Source: Ahrensia sp.
GTDB lineage: Bacteria > Pseudomonadota > Alphaproteobacteria > Rhizobiales > Rhizobiaceae
Length of the DNA: 64,000 nt
Assembly: GCA_002698425.1 (NCBI GenBank)
Contig: NZXU01000106.1
Span: 5,447 to 69,446 of the forward strand
Direction of reading: 5' to 3'
The translations under genes were made by a program, and so were the position numbers. Under the pieces are notes generated by a model. The model saw nothing but the letters and a program-made list of their open reading frames with translations. It searched no databases and was not told the DNA's origin. Below, one piece after another: positions 20,935 to 29,949 of the stretch (position 1 is the stretch's first letter; the number at the start of each line of letters is the position of its first letter).

Positions 20935-21912
20935 CTACGTCGAAATGGAGGTCAGGGCGCGGTGCCGGTGCTTTTTGGCGTCGGCTCGGGCGGTCAGCGC
21001 ATCGTCGATCGACACGATTTCGAACTGTGCAGTTGATTTGGGGGCGAGTTGAGCAATTCTGTTGAGGTCGGCGCTGATGACGGTGGCGATGGCGGCGTAA
21101 CCTCCGGCGGAGACTGCATCGCGGTGCAAGACGATGGGCTGGCCGCCGCCTGGTACCTGAATGGAGCCCATCGGGTAGCCAGCATCGACGATGTTGGAGG
21201 GATCCGATCCGGCGCCGAAAGGTTGTTCACGGGAGGTGAATTCGAACTTGTGGTCCCCGTCGAAGCGGAAGCCGGTGCGGTCGGCGACGGGGGTGAGTTT
21301 CCACTCCTGGGTGGTGAACATTTTGATGGACTCCGCTGTGAAGCGATGGTCGTAAGGTCCCAGTACGACCCGGGCGGTGTAGCTTCGACCCCATTGTGGG
21401 CGCAATGCTTCGGGAAGTGTCCGATGCTTCGTCGATGTCCCGGCCCAGTGTCCCAGCGGGACCTCGTCGCCCGCGGCCAGGCGCCGCCCGTGGAAACCGC
21501 CAATCTTGGCCGACCCGTAGGTGCTTCGGCTACCCAGGACGAGCGGAACCTCGATCCCGCCGGCGAAGGCGAAGTAGGCCCGCGCGCCGGTCGCTGTGAA
21601 CCCGGACGTCACGATGTCCCCGACTCTGAGCTCGACGGCGGTCCACTGGGGTATCAATTCGCCATTGACGCTGATCGGCATGTCTGCACCGGTGACTGCC
21701 ATCACGGTCGATGCTGTGACCTCGAATTTTGGTCCTGTATAGGTGCATTCGAGGGTGGCCAACGATGTGTCGTTGCCGACGAGTTGATTCGCCACCTCGT
21801 GTGACAGTGAGTCCATGGCGCCCCCTGCTGGGACGCCCACATTGTAATGGCCAGGACGGCCGAGGTCTTGGACGGTGGTGTGCAGACCTGGTTCCTCAAT
21901 CAGTAGCGCCAT
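20935..21912 (-). CDS. pxpC: PxpC/KipA-family carboxyltransferase-like subunit
   Basis: The family is one half of the KipI-KipA (PxpB-PxpC) pair, homologous to the carboxyltransferase part of urea carboxylase and a subunit of prokaryotic 5-oxoprolinase. The 325 residues show EEPGLHTTVQDLGRPG at the N-terminus, GVPAGGAMD, AYFAFAGGIEVPLVLGSRSTY and the late QPFGAGSDPSNIVDAGYP region. The start overlaps the pxpB 3' end by 17 bases, so the pair is probably made in equal amounts. Adjacent biotin carboxylase and carrier genes suggest a biotin-dependent variant rather than plain 5-oxoprolinase. Confidence 0.88.
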   Translation of the reverse strand: MALLIEEPGLHTTVQDLGRPGHYNVGVPAGGAMDSLSHEVANQLVGNDTSLATLECTYTGPKFEVTASTVMAVTGADMPISVNGELIPQWTAVELRVGDIVTSGFTATGARAYFAFAGGIEVPLVLGSRSTYGSAKIGGFHGRRLAAGDEVPLGHWAGTSTKHRTLPEALRPQWGRSYTARVVLGPYDHRFTAESIKMFTTQEWKLTPVADRTGFRFDGDHKFEFTSREQPFGAGSDPSNIVDAGYPMGSIQVPGGGQPIVLHRDAVSAGGYAAIATVISADLNRIAQLAPKSTAQFEIVSIDDALTARADAKKHRHRALTSIST

Positions 21913-22810
21913 TGAGGGCCTCCGTCAGTGTTTGGTTGTAGGACGACGGGTCGCGTTCCCACGCTTTGATGTCGAATTTCACTGTGGCGCTGCGGTAGCG
22001 GAACACGCCACCGCTGCACCGCTGTTGGATGTCGTCGTACTCGGCCTTATCGACGGGATTGAATTTCACAATGTCTCCAGCGCGCAGCAGAACCATGGAT
22101 TCGCGAAAATCTGCGAGGCTGGACTGCGGAGCGAAAATCGGTGCGGCGGCTAGTCCGAACATCTGGTAACCGCCGGCTCCGCGCACCGAGTAGATGCAGC
22201 AGAAGCATCCCGCGTGCCCGACGGTCAACGCCGGAGTGTCGGTCCGTGGACTGAGATACTTCGGCGCCTGCAGTTGTTGAGCTCGGGGTGCAAGCTGATA
22301 CATGAACGGCAGGCCAGCGACAAATCCGACCGCAGTGACCATCCATGGCGTGGTGTGGTGCCGCTCGATGAGTTCCCCGGCACCGTCGGCGATGTCGTTG
22401 ATATCCGCGACGTACTCCAGGTCGGTCATATGCGGGGCTTGATGATGGGACCGAAATCGCTTCATGACCTCTTCGGTCACCGGGTCGTTGTACCAGACAG
22501 GGAATTCCAGAATCCGGGTGTTGGATACCGCGGCTCGTTCGGCGCGGTTGACGTTGTGCTCGAGAGCTTGGACGTGGCCGCGCAGTGCTCGTGGGTGGAT
22601 GGTGTCGGGGTCGTACCGCAGTAACAACGATGCGTTGGTGAGGCAAATATCAGTGATGCCGTTGACCGGCTGCGCCTCCAGTGCGGCTGCCAATGCGCTC
22701 ACGCGCTGGAATGCTTCCAGGCTCATGGATTCATCGATCTCGATGAACAGGAACTCGTCTCCGCCCCAAGCGTATCGTGCGGTACGAACCGGCTCCTCCA
22801 GCGCGGTCAC
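21896..22810 (-). CDS. pxpB: PxpB/KipI-family subunit (allophanate hydrolase subunit 1 type), long form
   Basis: Partner of PxpC. The 304 residues include the conserved VGFVAGLPFMYQL, the SPRTDTPALTVGHAG segment and the YSVRGAGGYQMFGL glycine-rich motif. Typical 5-oxoprolinase PxpB proteins are clearly shorter (about 220-240 residues); this one has an extra segment around residues 105-160, including a His-rich stretch before the conserved core. The start GTG overlaps the accC stop (GTGA). The length difference and the gene order fit a subgroup that works with a biotin carboxylase. Confidence 0.86.
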   Translation of the reverse strand: MTALEEPVRTARYAWGGDEFLFIEIDESMSLEAFQRVSALAAALEAQPVNGITDICLTNASLLLRYDPDTIHPRALRGHVQALEHNVNRAERAAVSNTRILEFPVWYNDPVTEEVMKRFRSHHQAPHMTDLEYVADINDIADGAGELIERHHTTPWMVTAVGFVAGLPFMYQLAPRAQQLQAPKYLSPRTDTPALTVGHAGCFCCIYSVRGAGGYQMFGLAAAPIFAPQSSLADFRESMVLLRAGDIVKFNPVDKAEYDDIQQRCSGGVFRYRSATVKFDIKAWERDPSSYNQTLTEALNGATD

Positions 22811-24165
22811 GCGGTGACCTGCACGAACTCGTCGGCTGCGGTCTCGAGAAACTTCGTGTGATGCGCGGCCTCGCGGAAGACGGGGTGGGCCAAGACGGCC
22901 TGCAGGTAGCGCGTTGTGGTGGCCACTCCGTCAATCTGCACCTCGCGCAGGGCGCGCACTGCGCGATCAATAGCCAGGTCGCGGGTGCTGTGCCAGACGA
23001 CGAGCTTGGCGATCAACGAGTCGTAATACGGCGGGATCCGGGAACCGGTGACGACTGCGCTGTCGACACGCACCCCTGGCCCTCCTGGCCAACGAACCTC
23101 ACTCAAGGCGCCCGGATGAGGCATGAACCCCAGCTCAGGGTTCTCGGCGTTGATGCGCATCTCGATGGCGTGCCCGCGTACGGAGACGTCGGACTGGCGG
23201 TATGCCAGGGGTTCGCCTTGGGCGATCCGCAGCTGTTCGCGCACCAGATCGATTCCAGTGATCATTTCGGTGACCGGGTGCTCGACCTGCAGGCGGGTAT
23301 TCATCTCGATGAAACAAATCTCGCCGCGGTGCGGATCGTAGAGGAACTCAACGGTGCCAGCGCCCTTGTAGTGACAGGCACGAGCCAGCGCCACCGCAGC
23401 GTCGAGCATCTGCTCCCTCAACGCGTCCGGAATGTTGGGGGCGGGCGTTTCTTCCACGATCTTCTGTCGACGACGCTGCAACGAGCAGTCACGGTCGAAA
23501 AGATGGATGACATCGCTGCCGTCGCCCAGAATCTGCACCTCGACGTGCCGGGCGTCTTTGATGTACCGCTCGAAGTACACGGTGGGATCACCGAACGCCG
23601 CTCCAGCCTCGGTGCCGGCCAAGCGGATCTCATCGAATAACCGGTCCGGGCTCTCCACCATGCGAATTCCGCGGCCACCGCCACCGGCGGCGGCCTTGAT
23701 CAGTAACGGATATCCAACAGCTTGCGCGGCGCTGAGCAGGTCTTCACCGGTGTTTGCCGCGCCGCGGCTTCCTTCAAGAATTGGGACGCCCGCGTCGTGC
23801 GCTGCTTGCCGGGCCGCGGCCTTGTTGCCCATTAGGGCGATCGACTTCGCGCTGGGCCCTACCCAGCTGACACCCAGGTCTTCGACGGCTTGGGCGAACT
23901 CGGCATCCTCGGACAAAAACCCGTACCCCGGGTGAACTCCGTCGGCCTCGGTGCGGCGCACAGCCTCGATCAGCGCGGCGCGGTTGAGGTAACTCTTTGT
24001 TGCTTGAGCTGGACCTATGACTGTCACCGAGTCGGCGAGGTCGGCAGCGACACTGCTTGTGTCGGCTTCGCTGACGGCAAGGACGGTCTCGATACCCATC
24101 TCCTGCGCCGTCCGGATGATCCGTACCGCAATCTCACCGCGGTTAGCGACCAGCAGGCGCTTCAT
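22807..24165 (-). CDS. accC: Biotin carboxylase (AccC-type)
   Basis: ATP-dependent carboxylation of biotin on a carrier protein, 452 residues. It starts MKRLLVANRGEIAVRIIRTA and carries HPGYGFLSEDAEFA, the glycine-rich ATP lid KAAAGGGGRGIR, RDCSLQRRRQKIVEE and the catalytic EMNTRLQVEHPVTE. Full length for a stand-alone biotin carboxylase. The ATG overlaps the accB stop. No acetyl- or propionyl-CoA carboxyltransferase gene is near; the only carboxyltransferase-like proteins are PxpB and PxpC, so the carboxyl group is probably destined for their substrate. Confidence 0.93.
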   Translation of the reverse strand: MKRLLVANRGEIAVRIIRTAQEMGIETVLAVSEADTSSVAADLADSVTVIGPAQATKSYLNRAALIEAVRRTEADGVHPGYGFLSEDAEFAQAVEDLGVSWVGPSAKSIALMGNKAAARQAAHDAGVPILEGSRGAANTGEDLLSAAQAVGYPLLIKAAAGGGGRGIRMVESPDRLFDEIRLAGTEAGAAFGDPTVYFERYIKDARHVEVQILGDGSDVIHLFDRDCSLQRRRQKIVEETPAPNIPDALREQMLDAAVALARACHYKGAGTVEFLYDPHRGEICFIEMNTRLQVEHPVTEMITGIDLVREQLRIAQGEPLAYRQSDVSVRGHAIEMRINAENPELGFMPHPGALSEVRWPGGPGVRVDSAVVTGSRIPPYYDSLIAKLVVWHSTRDLAIDRAVRALREVQIDGVATTTRYLQAVLAHPVFREAAHHTKFLETAADEFVQVTA

Positions 24166-24410
24166 TCGGACACCTCCACGATGGCCAGCACCGCTCCGGG
24201 CTCGAGTTCGGCATGGTCCTCGACGGAGAACGAACTGAGCACGCCGGCAACTGAGGCTTTGACTTCATTGAACTGCTTCATGATCTCGATCAGTCCCACG
24301 GTCTGCCCCGCCTCGACGGCATCACCCTCGTTCACGAAAGGCGGACTGTCAGGCCCTGGGTGGCGGTAGAAAACGCCGGGGAAGGGCGTAACAATCTCGT
24401 GCCTAGTCAA
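24162..24410 (-). CDS. accB: Short biotin carboxyl carrier protein
   Basis: An 82-residue protein that is essentially one biotinyl domain, with the biotin lysine Lys45 in LIEIMKQFNEV and the Pro-Gly hairpins of the fold. The canonical AMKM sequence is IMKQ here, as seen in AccB-like carriers. The start is a TTG at 24410, supported by AGGAG five bases before it. It is the first gene of the accB-accC-pxpB-pxpC-permease unit, divergent from the ABC transporter genes. Confidence 0.88.
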   Translation of the reverse strand: MTRHEIVTPFPGVFYRHPGPDSPPFVNEGDAVEAGQTVGLIEIMKQFNEVKASVAGVLSSFSVEDHAELEPGAVLAIVEVSE

Positions 24411-25220
24411 CTGAACTCCTCATATTCGGTGGACGGTCTGAGTTGCCAACGGCCGGCTCAGACGTTCATGCGGCGAATCAATACGTATGTATCCGAGGTG
24501 CAGACGTCTCGCCTCGGGGAAGGCATAGTGGAGCCGGTGCTGAAATCCCGCGGTGCGAAGACGCGCTGTCACCCGGCAGGACTCGGAGGGCAAGGGCGTG
24601 GCAACCTGGTGCACCGCCGTAACTGATGCGGTGTGTCCTCGGAGTGAAGTCACTTGAACCAAAATTCACCACCCCGTCGCACTCCAGTCGAAAACCCCTA
24701 AAGGACCTCAGGTAGGATCAATATAGCTCCGTGTGCCCTGGGCCGAAACCCGAACGCCGAAGTTTTTCGAAACTGCCAGGTTCCTGTCAGCAGGCTGACG
24801 GCAACCCGCATCGCGACAGCGCGCATCTCGGGCGCATTCGCCGACGGCAGGGGCGCCGCCAGGCGGGCTGATGTGACGGAGGCGACTGGACCTTGGCGGG
24901 CCTAGGCGAAGTGGGGTGATCGCCGCCCACGGCGGGGAGCTAACTGGTCTCGACCTGTGCGGTGTGGCCGCCAGGCTCTGGTTCCCGACCGCGCCACTCT
25001 TTCCGGTTCGAGTGAAAGTGTTTGTGCGACAGATGGTTCAGTGCAGCGTGCGGAGATCCTGGTTGGCTGCGCAAGGCGCGGGTCCGAGCGTCTCCACGAA
25101 CAAAAAGAGCACTAATCTGCGCTTCCGGATGCGGGCTCCCTCGCTGCCCCCTATATTCACTTTTGCTCCTACTTGAGTTCCATTAGGACATTTCCTACTC
25201 TGGTCATCGGAAAGGTGAAC
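24411..25220. promoter_or_regulatory. Divergent control region between accB and the ABC transporter
   Basis: About 810 bases with no convincing gene. It must hold both divergent promoters. A TAGGAT at about 24,714 is a possible -10 for the rightward unit. The stretch at about 24,500-24,600 has some resemblance to conserved pieces of cobalamin riboswitches but lacks a clear B12 box, so I do not call it. The GntR regulator encoded at the end of the rightward unit is the likely controller. Confidence 0.4.
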
Positions 25221-26534
25221 ATGGCAACAATTCCGTCCCAGGCGAAAGCTCGGACTCGATCCGGGATCGCACTGATGTGCGCCGCAGCCAGCGTCGTGGC
25301 TGTCGCATGTAGTTCCGGGGGGGACACGGGTGAAGACGCGCCCACGACAGGCGCGATCAGCGCCGGGGGAGAGAACCTGTCCGGCGAGCCGATCAAGTTC
25401 GGCTTCCTCAACGGCATCACGGGGGCCTACGCGCAGTTCGCTCCCGCGGCGCTCAACGGCGCCGAAGTCGCCATCAAAGACATCAATGTTGGCGGCGGCA
25501 TCAACGGACGACCGGTCGAGTTGATCATCCAGGACAACAAGTCGACACCCGAGGGCGCGGTCAGCGGCTACAACAAACTGGTGGACGCTGACCAAGTTCT
25601 GGCCATCGGTGGAATTGACTCCGATGCAGTGCAGGCGCTGCTCAAGCCGACCTCGGAGCAACACATGCCCACCATCTGCTCGTTCTGCGGAACCACCGCT
25701 TTGGACAAGGCCGGTGGGGATTTCATGTGGCGCGTGGCTCCCTCCGACAGTGACATCGGCATCGCCACCGCTCAGTACGCCCGCGACGCCGGCCTGATGC
25801 GCATGTCCGGCATGGCGCAGAAAACCGAGGGTTCGCTCAGTGGTCTGAACAGTTTTACCGAGGTGTATACCGGCCCGGTCGGCGGGGAAATGATCAACGA
25901 GGTTCAGTTCGACTCAACCAAGTCGACCTTCCAATCTGAAGTGCAGCAAGCCACCGAAGGAGATCCCGACGCGATCTACCTCTCCATGGGTCCCAGTGAA
26001 GCCCTGTCGATGCTGCGCGAATGGCAGCGCCGCGGAGCCGACGGCAACTTCATCATGTCCATGGATCTCACCGTTCCCGAGGTAGCTGAGTTCGACTTCC
26101 TCACCGACGGCCGCGCAGTGGGCCTGGCGCCCGGCTACGACAAGACGACCCCGTCCTTCGAGCACTTCGCGAAGCGGTTGATGGAGGAAAAGAACACCGA
26201 ACCGCACGAGGGCCTCGGCGAACCCAACTACTACGACACCTTCATCGTGCTCGCCCTCGCCGCCACCGCTGCCGGCGACGACGTCACTTCCGAGACCATC
26301 AATGCCGCCATTCCCACGGTGGTCAACGAGCCCGGCGCGGTGTGCTACATCTACACCGAATGTGCCGATCTGCTCAAAGCGGGCGAAGAGATCGACTATC
26401 AGGGTGCCTCAGGCGACCTGCAGCTCAATGAATTCGGGAACCTGGACCGGCCGTTGATGACGGTCATTGGGGTCAAGGACGGCGCCTGGGTCGCGCAAGA
26501 AACCCTCGAACTCGACCCGACTTTGCGGAAGTAG
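25221..26534 (+). CDS. ABC transporter substrate-binding lipoprotein, branched-chain amino acid/amide type
   Basis: Periplasm-side receptor of a LivK-type importer; 437 residues from the ATG at 25221, chosen for the GGAAAGGTGAAC ribosome binding site. A positively charged N-terminus, hydrophobic stretch and lipobox ending VAVACSS mark it as a lipoprotein. The mature part has the Leu/Ile/Val-binding fold (IKFGFLNGITGAYAQFAPAA, GGINGRPVELIIQDNKSTPE). It starts the transporter-pxpA-gntR unit. The family includes receptors for amino acids, urea and short amides; here a lactam, amide or amino acid ligand is inferred from context. Confidence 0.9.
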   Translation: MATIPSQAKARTRSGIALMCAAASVVAVACSSGGDTGEDAPTTGAISAGGENLSGEPIKFGFLNGITGAYAQFAPAALNGAEVAIKDINVGGGINGRPVELIIQDNKSTPEGAVSGYNKLVDADQVLAIGGIDSDAVQALLKPTSEQHMPTICSFCGTTALDKAGGDFMWRVAPSDSDIGIATAQYARDAGLMRMSGMAQKTEGSLSGLNSFTEVYTGPVGGEMINEVQFDSTKSTFQSEVQQATEGDPDAIYLSMGPSEALSMLREWQRRGADGNFIMSMDLTVPEVAEFDFLTDGRAVGLAPGYDKTTPSFEHFAKRLMEEKNTEPHEGLGEPNYYDTFIVLALAATAAGDDVTSETINAAIPTVVNEPGAVCYIYTECADLLKAGEEIDYQGASGDLQLNEFGNLDRPLMTVIGVKDGAWVAQETLELDPTLRK

Positions 26535-26540
26535 GCGCTG

Positions 26541-27407
26541 ATGCAGAACCTTCTTTTCGGCATTGTGTCGGGAAGCATGCTCGCTCTGGCGGCCATCGGC
26601 TTCGCGATGGTCCGCCAGACCGAAGGCTTCCTGAACATCGCGCACGCTCAGTTCCTGGTGCTTGGAGCCTTTGTCGGTGTCGTCTTCGTGGACACGTTTG
26701 CGGTCAACGTCTTCCTGGGTGCGGCCCTCCCCTTCGCGGTGGTCGGCATCTTCGGCGTCGCCATTGCCAAGCTGCTGCTGGATCCGGTACGCAAGTCGGG
26801 TTCGCTGGTGCTGCTGTTCACGTCAATCGGCATCGCCTACGCACTGTATGGCTTGATCATGGCGATCTTCGGAACCGAAGGTAGGAGCTATCCAGTCGAT
26901 TTCGGTCCGACGGTCGACTTCGGGTTCGCCTCGATCACTGTTGGCGAACTCCTCATCATCCTCACCGCCGTCGCCGCGGTGGCAGGACTGTGGGTGTTCC
27001 TCAACCGCACCGTCGTCGGAACATGGATCCGCGCCGTTGCGTCCAATCCGGAGTTGGCGAGACTGCGCGGTGTCCGGGTTGAGGTGGTGTCCAGCACGGT
27101 CTGGTTCATCGCCACTGGCTTGGCGGGCCTCGCCGGATTCCTCATGGGTGCCATGGGAACTGTCACTTCTGAAATGGGTTGGGCCAACGTGCCTTTGATT
27201 CTGGCTGTCGCCGTACTGGGCGGTATCGACCGCATCTATGGAGTCATGGCGGCCTCGATGCTACTAGGTGTAATCATGGATATGGGTGTGCTGGTCATCC
27301 CCTCGCAATACGTTCCCGTCCTGGTTTTTGGCGCTCTGGTGGTTGCGCTCATCGTGCGGCCCAATGGTCTGTTCAGCACCTCCCGGCGCGCAGAGTATGC
27401 CGTCTGA
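26541..27407 (+). CDS. ABC transporter permease, LivH type
   Basis: 288-residue membrane permease with about eight hydrophobic segments, beginning LLFGIVSGSMLALAAIGFAM, and the LivH hallmark EGFLNIAHAQFLVLGAF near residue 30. It follows the binding protein by 6 bases and overlaps the next gene (TGATG). It forms the translocation channel with the LivM part of the following protein. Confidence 0.92.
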   Translation: MQNLLFGIVSGSMLALAAIGFAMVRQTEGFLNIAHAQFLVLGAFVGVVFVDTFAVNVFLGAALPFAVVGIFGVAIAKLLLDPVRKSGSLVLLFTSIGIAYALYGLIMAIFGTEGRSYPVDFGPTVDFGFASITVGELLIILTAVAAVAGLWVFLNRTVVGTWIRAVASNPELARLRGVRVEVVSSTVWFIATGLAGLAGFLMGAMGTVTSEMGWANVPLILAVAVLGGIDRIYGVMAASMLLGVIMDMGVLVIPSQYVPVLVFGALVVALIVRPNGLFSTSRRAEYAV

Positions 27408-29179
27408 TGGGCGCGCTCGGGATTTACCTCATCGGCATCATCACTCTGATTGCGTTCTATGCGGCCGTCACGATGGTTCTCAACATCGAAGCCGGCTGGG
27501 GCGGCCTCTGGGATCTCGGGGTCGCCGGCCTCATGGGCCTCGGCGGTTACTTCTACGTCATCACTACTTTGCCCACCGACAATGACTACGGCTCATTGGC
27601 CTTCGGGTGGCCCCACTGGGCTGGGGTGCTCGGAGCGGGTCTGTTCGTCGCCGCGGTGGCACTGCTCATCGGTACACCTGCGCTTCGACTGCGAGGTGAG
27701 TACTTCCTCATCACCACCCTGGCATTCGCCGAAGTGGTGCGGCAGTTGGCAATCAACAGTGAGAGTGTGACCCGCGGCACCGTCGGCATTGCCGGCGTCG
27801 ACCGTCCGTTCGATTCGTTCGTCACCCCGCGCGGCTACACCTGGGTCCTTCTCGCCATGACGGTTCTCGCAGCAGTTGCGGTCTTTTTCATCAGCCGACG
27901 CATCGCCCGCTCCCCGCACGGCCGACTGTTGCGTGCCATCCGTGACAATGAGCCATTGGCTTTGTCTCTGGGCAAAAACGTAGCGCGGCAACGCATCATC
28001 ACTTTTGCATTTGTCGGCTTCCTCTATGGAATCTTGGCGCCGCTCTACGTGTGGTACATCCGCAGTATTCTGCCGGCGATGTTCGCATCGCACCTGACGT
28101 TCACGGCGTGGACAGCCCTCGTCATCGGCGGGATCGCCAGCATCGGGGGCCCCGCAATCGGTGCTGCTGTACTGATTGCCCTCACCGAGGCCCTGCAGTT
28201 CATCCCGGTAAGCCCCGAATACGCGACTGCGCTTTCGGCGGCACGCTGGATTCTGTTGGGAGCGGCACTGATCCTGGTGCTGCGAGCCCGTCCGCAGGGC
28301 CTGATCAGTGAGCAACGGTCGATGCGTGCCATGGGCCGTCGCCGAGATGCCGCACCACTGAGCATCACACCGGCCATGCCCAAGCCTGGCGACGGTGCTC
28401 CGGGTGACGCAAGCGGACGGTCCACGCTGACCATCAGCGAAGTCACCAAGAAGTTCGGTGGGCTCACTGCAGTGAACAACGTCTCGCTCACTGCACGCCA
28501 GGGTCAGATCACGGCGCTGATCGGCCCCAACGGAGCCGGCAAGACCTCGCTGTTCAATGTGATCACTGGATTTGAAGCGGCCGATCACGGATCGATCAAG
28601 CTCGACGACGAGGAACTGGCCGGACTGCCGCCGTGGCGGATCGCTCAACGTGGCGTCGTGCGGACATTCCAGACACCGGTCGGCTTCCCCAAGCTGACAG
28701 TGCAGGAGAATTTGCTCACCGCCGGTTCCAGCGCAGCTTCGGAGGGGTTGCGTGCCGGTCTGATCGGTCCGCGTACCTGGGAACGTGAGCAGAGCGAAGT
28801 CGCGGGTAAGGCAGCTGTGATCACCGCCGAACTCGGGTTGACCGTCGATCAGAATGAGTTGCTGGAGAACCTGTCCTCAGGTGACATGAAACTGGTCGAG
28901 TTCAGTCGTCAGCTGATGGCAGAGCCGGCGTTCCTGCTCCTCGACGAGCCTGCCTCCGGAGTCAACCCCGCCAACCTGGACCGACTGGTGAGTCTGCTGC
29001 GCGGGCTTGTCGAGCGCGGTATCGGCATCGTGGTGATCGACCACAACCTGTCCTTCATCATGGACGTCGCCGATCACGTCTACGTCCTGGCCAATGGAGC
29101 TGTACTGACAGACGGCCCGCCGCACGAGATTTCGCAGGATGAGCGGGTCATTGACATCTACCTGGGGAGTCGAGCATGA
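27407..29179 (+). CDS. Fused ABC permease (LivM) and ATPase (LivG)
   Basis: A single 590-residue frame. Residues about 1-300 form a LivM-type membrane permease (GWGGLWDLGVAGLMGLGGY, then LRLRGEYFLITTLAFAE). After a linker of about 40 residues, residues about 341-590 form a LivG-type ATPase with Walker A GPNGAGKTS (about 373), a signature NLSSGDMKLVE (about 487, where LSGGQ would be usual) and Walker B FLLLDEPASGV (about 508). LivM and LivG are usually separate proteins, though fusions are known. The start ATG overlaps the livH stop, and its 3' end overlaps livF. Confidence 0.92.
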   Translation: MGALGIYLIGIITLIAFYAAVTMVLNIEAGWGGLWDLGVAGLMGLGGYFYVITTLPTDNDYGSLAFGWPHWAGVLGAGLFVAAVALLIGTPALRLRGEYFLITTLAFAEVVRQLAINSESVTRGTVGIAGVDRPFDSFVTPRGYTWVLLAMTVLAAVAVFFISRRIARSPHGRLLRAIRDNEPLALSLGKNVARQRIITFAFVGFLYGILAPLYVWYIRSILPAMFASHLTFTAWTALVIGGIASIGGPAIGAAVLIALTEALQFIPVSPEYATALSAARWILLGAALILVLRARPQGLISEQRSMRAMGRRRDAAPLSITPAMPKPGDGAPGDASGRSTLTISEVTKKFGGLTAVNNVSLTARQGQITALIGPNGAGKTSLFNVITGFEAADHGSIKLDDEELAGLPPWRIAQRGVVRTFQTPVGFPKLTVQENLLTAGSSAASEGLRAGLIGPRTWEREQSEVAGKAAVITAELGLTVDQNELLENLSSGDMKLVEFSRQLMAEPAFLLLDEPASGVNPANLDRLVSLLRGLVERGIGIVVIDHNLSFIMDVADHVYVLANGAVLTDGPPHEISQDERVIDIYLGSRA

Positions 29180-29949
29180 CAACCTTGCTCTCAGTCGACG
29201 GACTTGAAAGCGGATACGGCAAACTTGGTGTGCTACACGGAATTTCGATGTACTGTGAGAGCAACGAACTTGTGGCCGTAGTCGGGCCGAACGGAGCCGG
29301 CAAGACCACCCTCATGCGGGCGATCTTCCGCACGCTGCCCGCGACGAAAGGCACCGTGAGGTTTGACGGAAAAGATATCACCGGAGTTGGGTCTGGCCGG
29401 TTGTCGCGGCTGGGAATGGCGCTGGTCCCACAGGGACGCAATACTTTTCCGGATCTGTCCGTAGAGGACAACCTCCGGGTCGCGCTGACGGCGTGTCACG
29501 GCCGCGGTTCGGATGCGTCAGCGTTGAAGAGCATCTACGCAGATTTCCCGAGGTTGGAAGAGCGGCGTCGGCAGTTCGCCCGGACCCTCTCAGGAGGGGA
29601 GCGTCAGATGTTGGCGCTGTCGCAGGCGTTGATCACCAAACCGACGTTGCTCGCGCTCGATGAGCCCACCACTGGGCTTGCTCCCGCTATCGTCGACCAG
29701 TTGATCGCGGGCATCGTCGCCATCCGGGAGCGGGGGACCACGGTGATATGGGTAGTGGAAGAAAGCCCACTGCAGATCGTAAAGAACGTCGATCGGGTGT
29801 ACCTGCTGCAGGGCGGCACTATGACCGCCGAAGTACCGGCCAGCGACCTGATCGAGAACACGTCTATGCAGAAGATGTTCTTCGGCATGGATCACGCGGA
29901 CCATCGGAGCTCCGCGACGAAAACCCAACAAGATGAGGAGATCTCATGA
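29176..29949 (+). CDS. ABC transporter ATPase, LivF type
   Basis: 257-residue ATPase subunit with Walker A GPNGAGKTTL, signature LSGGERQML and Walker B LLALDEPTTGL. Its start overlaps the livM-livG stop (ATGA) and its end overlaps pxpA (ATGA), so transporter and enzyme subunit are translationally linked. That physical coupling is strong context for the imported solute being the substrate, or a product, of the PxpA-containing enzyme. Confidence 0.94.
   Translation: MTTLLSVDGLESGYGKLGVLHGISMYCESNELVAVVGPNGAGKTTLMRAIFRTLPATKGTVRFDGKDITGVGSGRLSRLGMALVPQGRNTFPDLSVEDNLRVALTACHGRGSDASALKSIYADFPRLEERRRQFARTLSGGERQMLALSQALITKPTLLALDEPTTGLAPAIVDQLIAGIVAIRERGTTVIWVVEESPLQIVKNVDRVYLLQGGTMTAEVPASDLIENTSMQKMFFGMDHADHRSSATKTQQDEEIS

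Noticed and set aside
22807..24410. accC and accB as subunits of an acetyl- or propionyl-CoA carboxylase
   Set aside because: No acyl-CoA carboxyltransferase gene is near, and both genes are overlapped into one unit with pxpB and pxpC.
24490..24620. Possible cobalamin riboswitch between accB and the ABC transporter
   Set aside because: Pieces such as GAGCCGGTG and GCTGTCACCCGG look similar, but the B12 box and the expected paired elements are not found, and it lies some 600 bases from the nearest downstream gene on that strand. A covariance-model search would decide.
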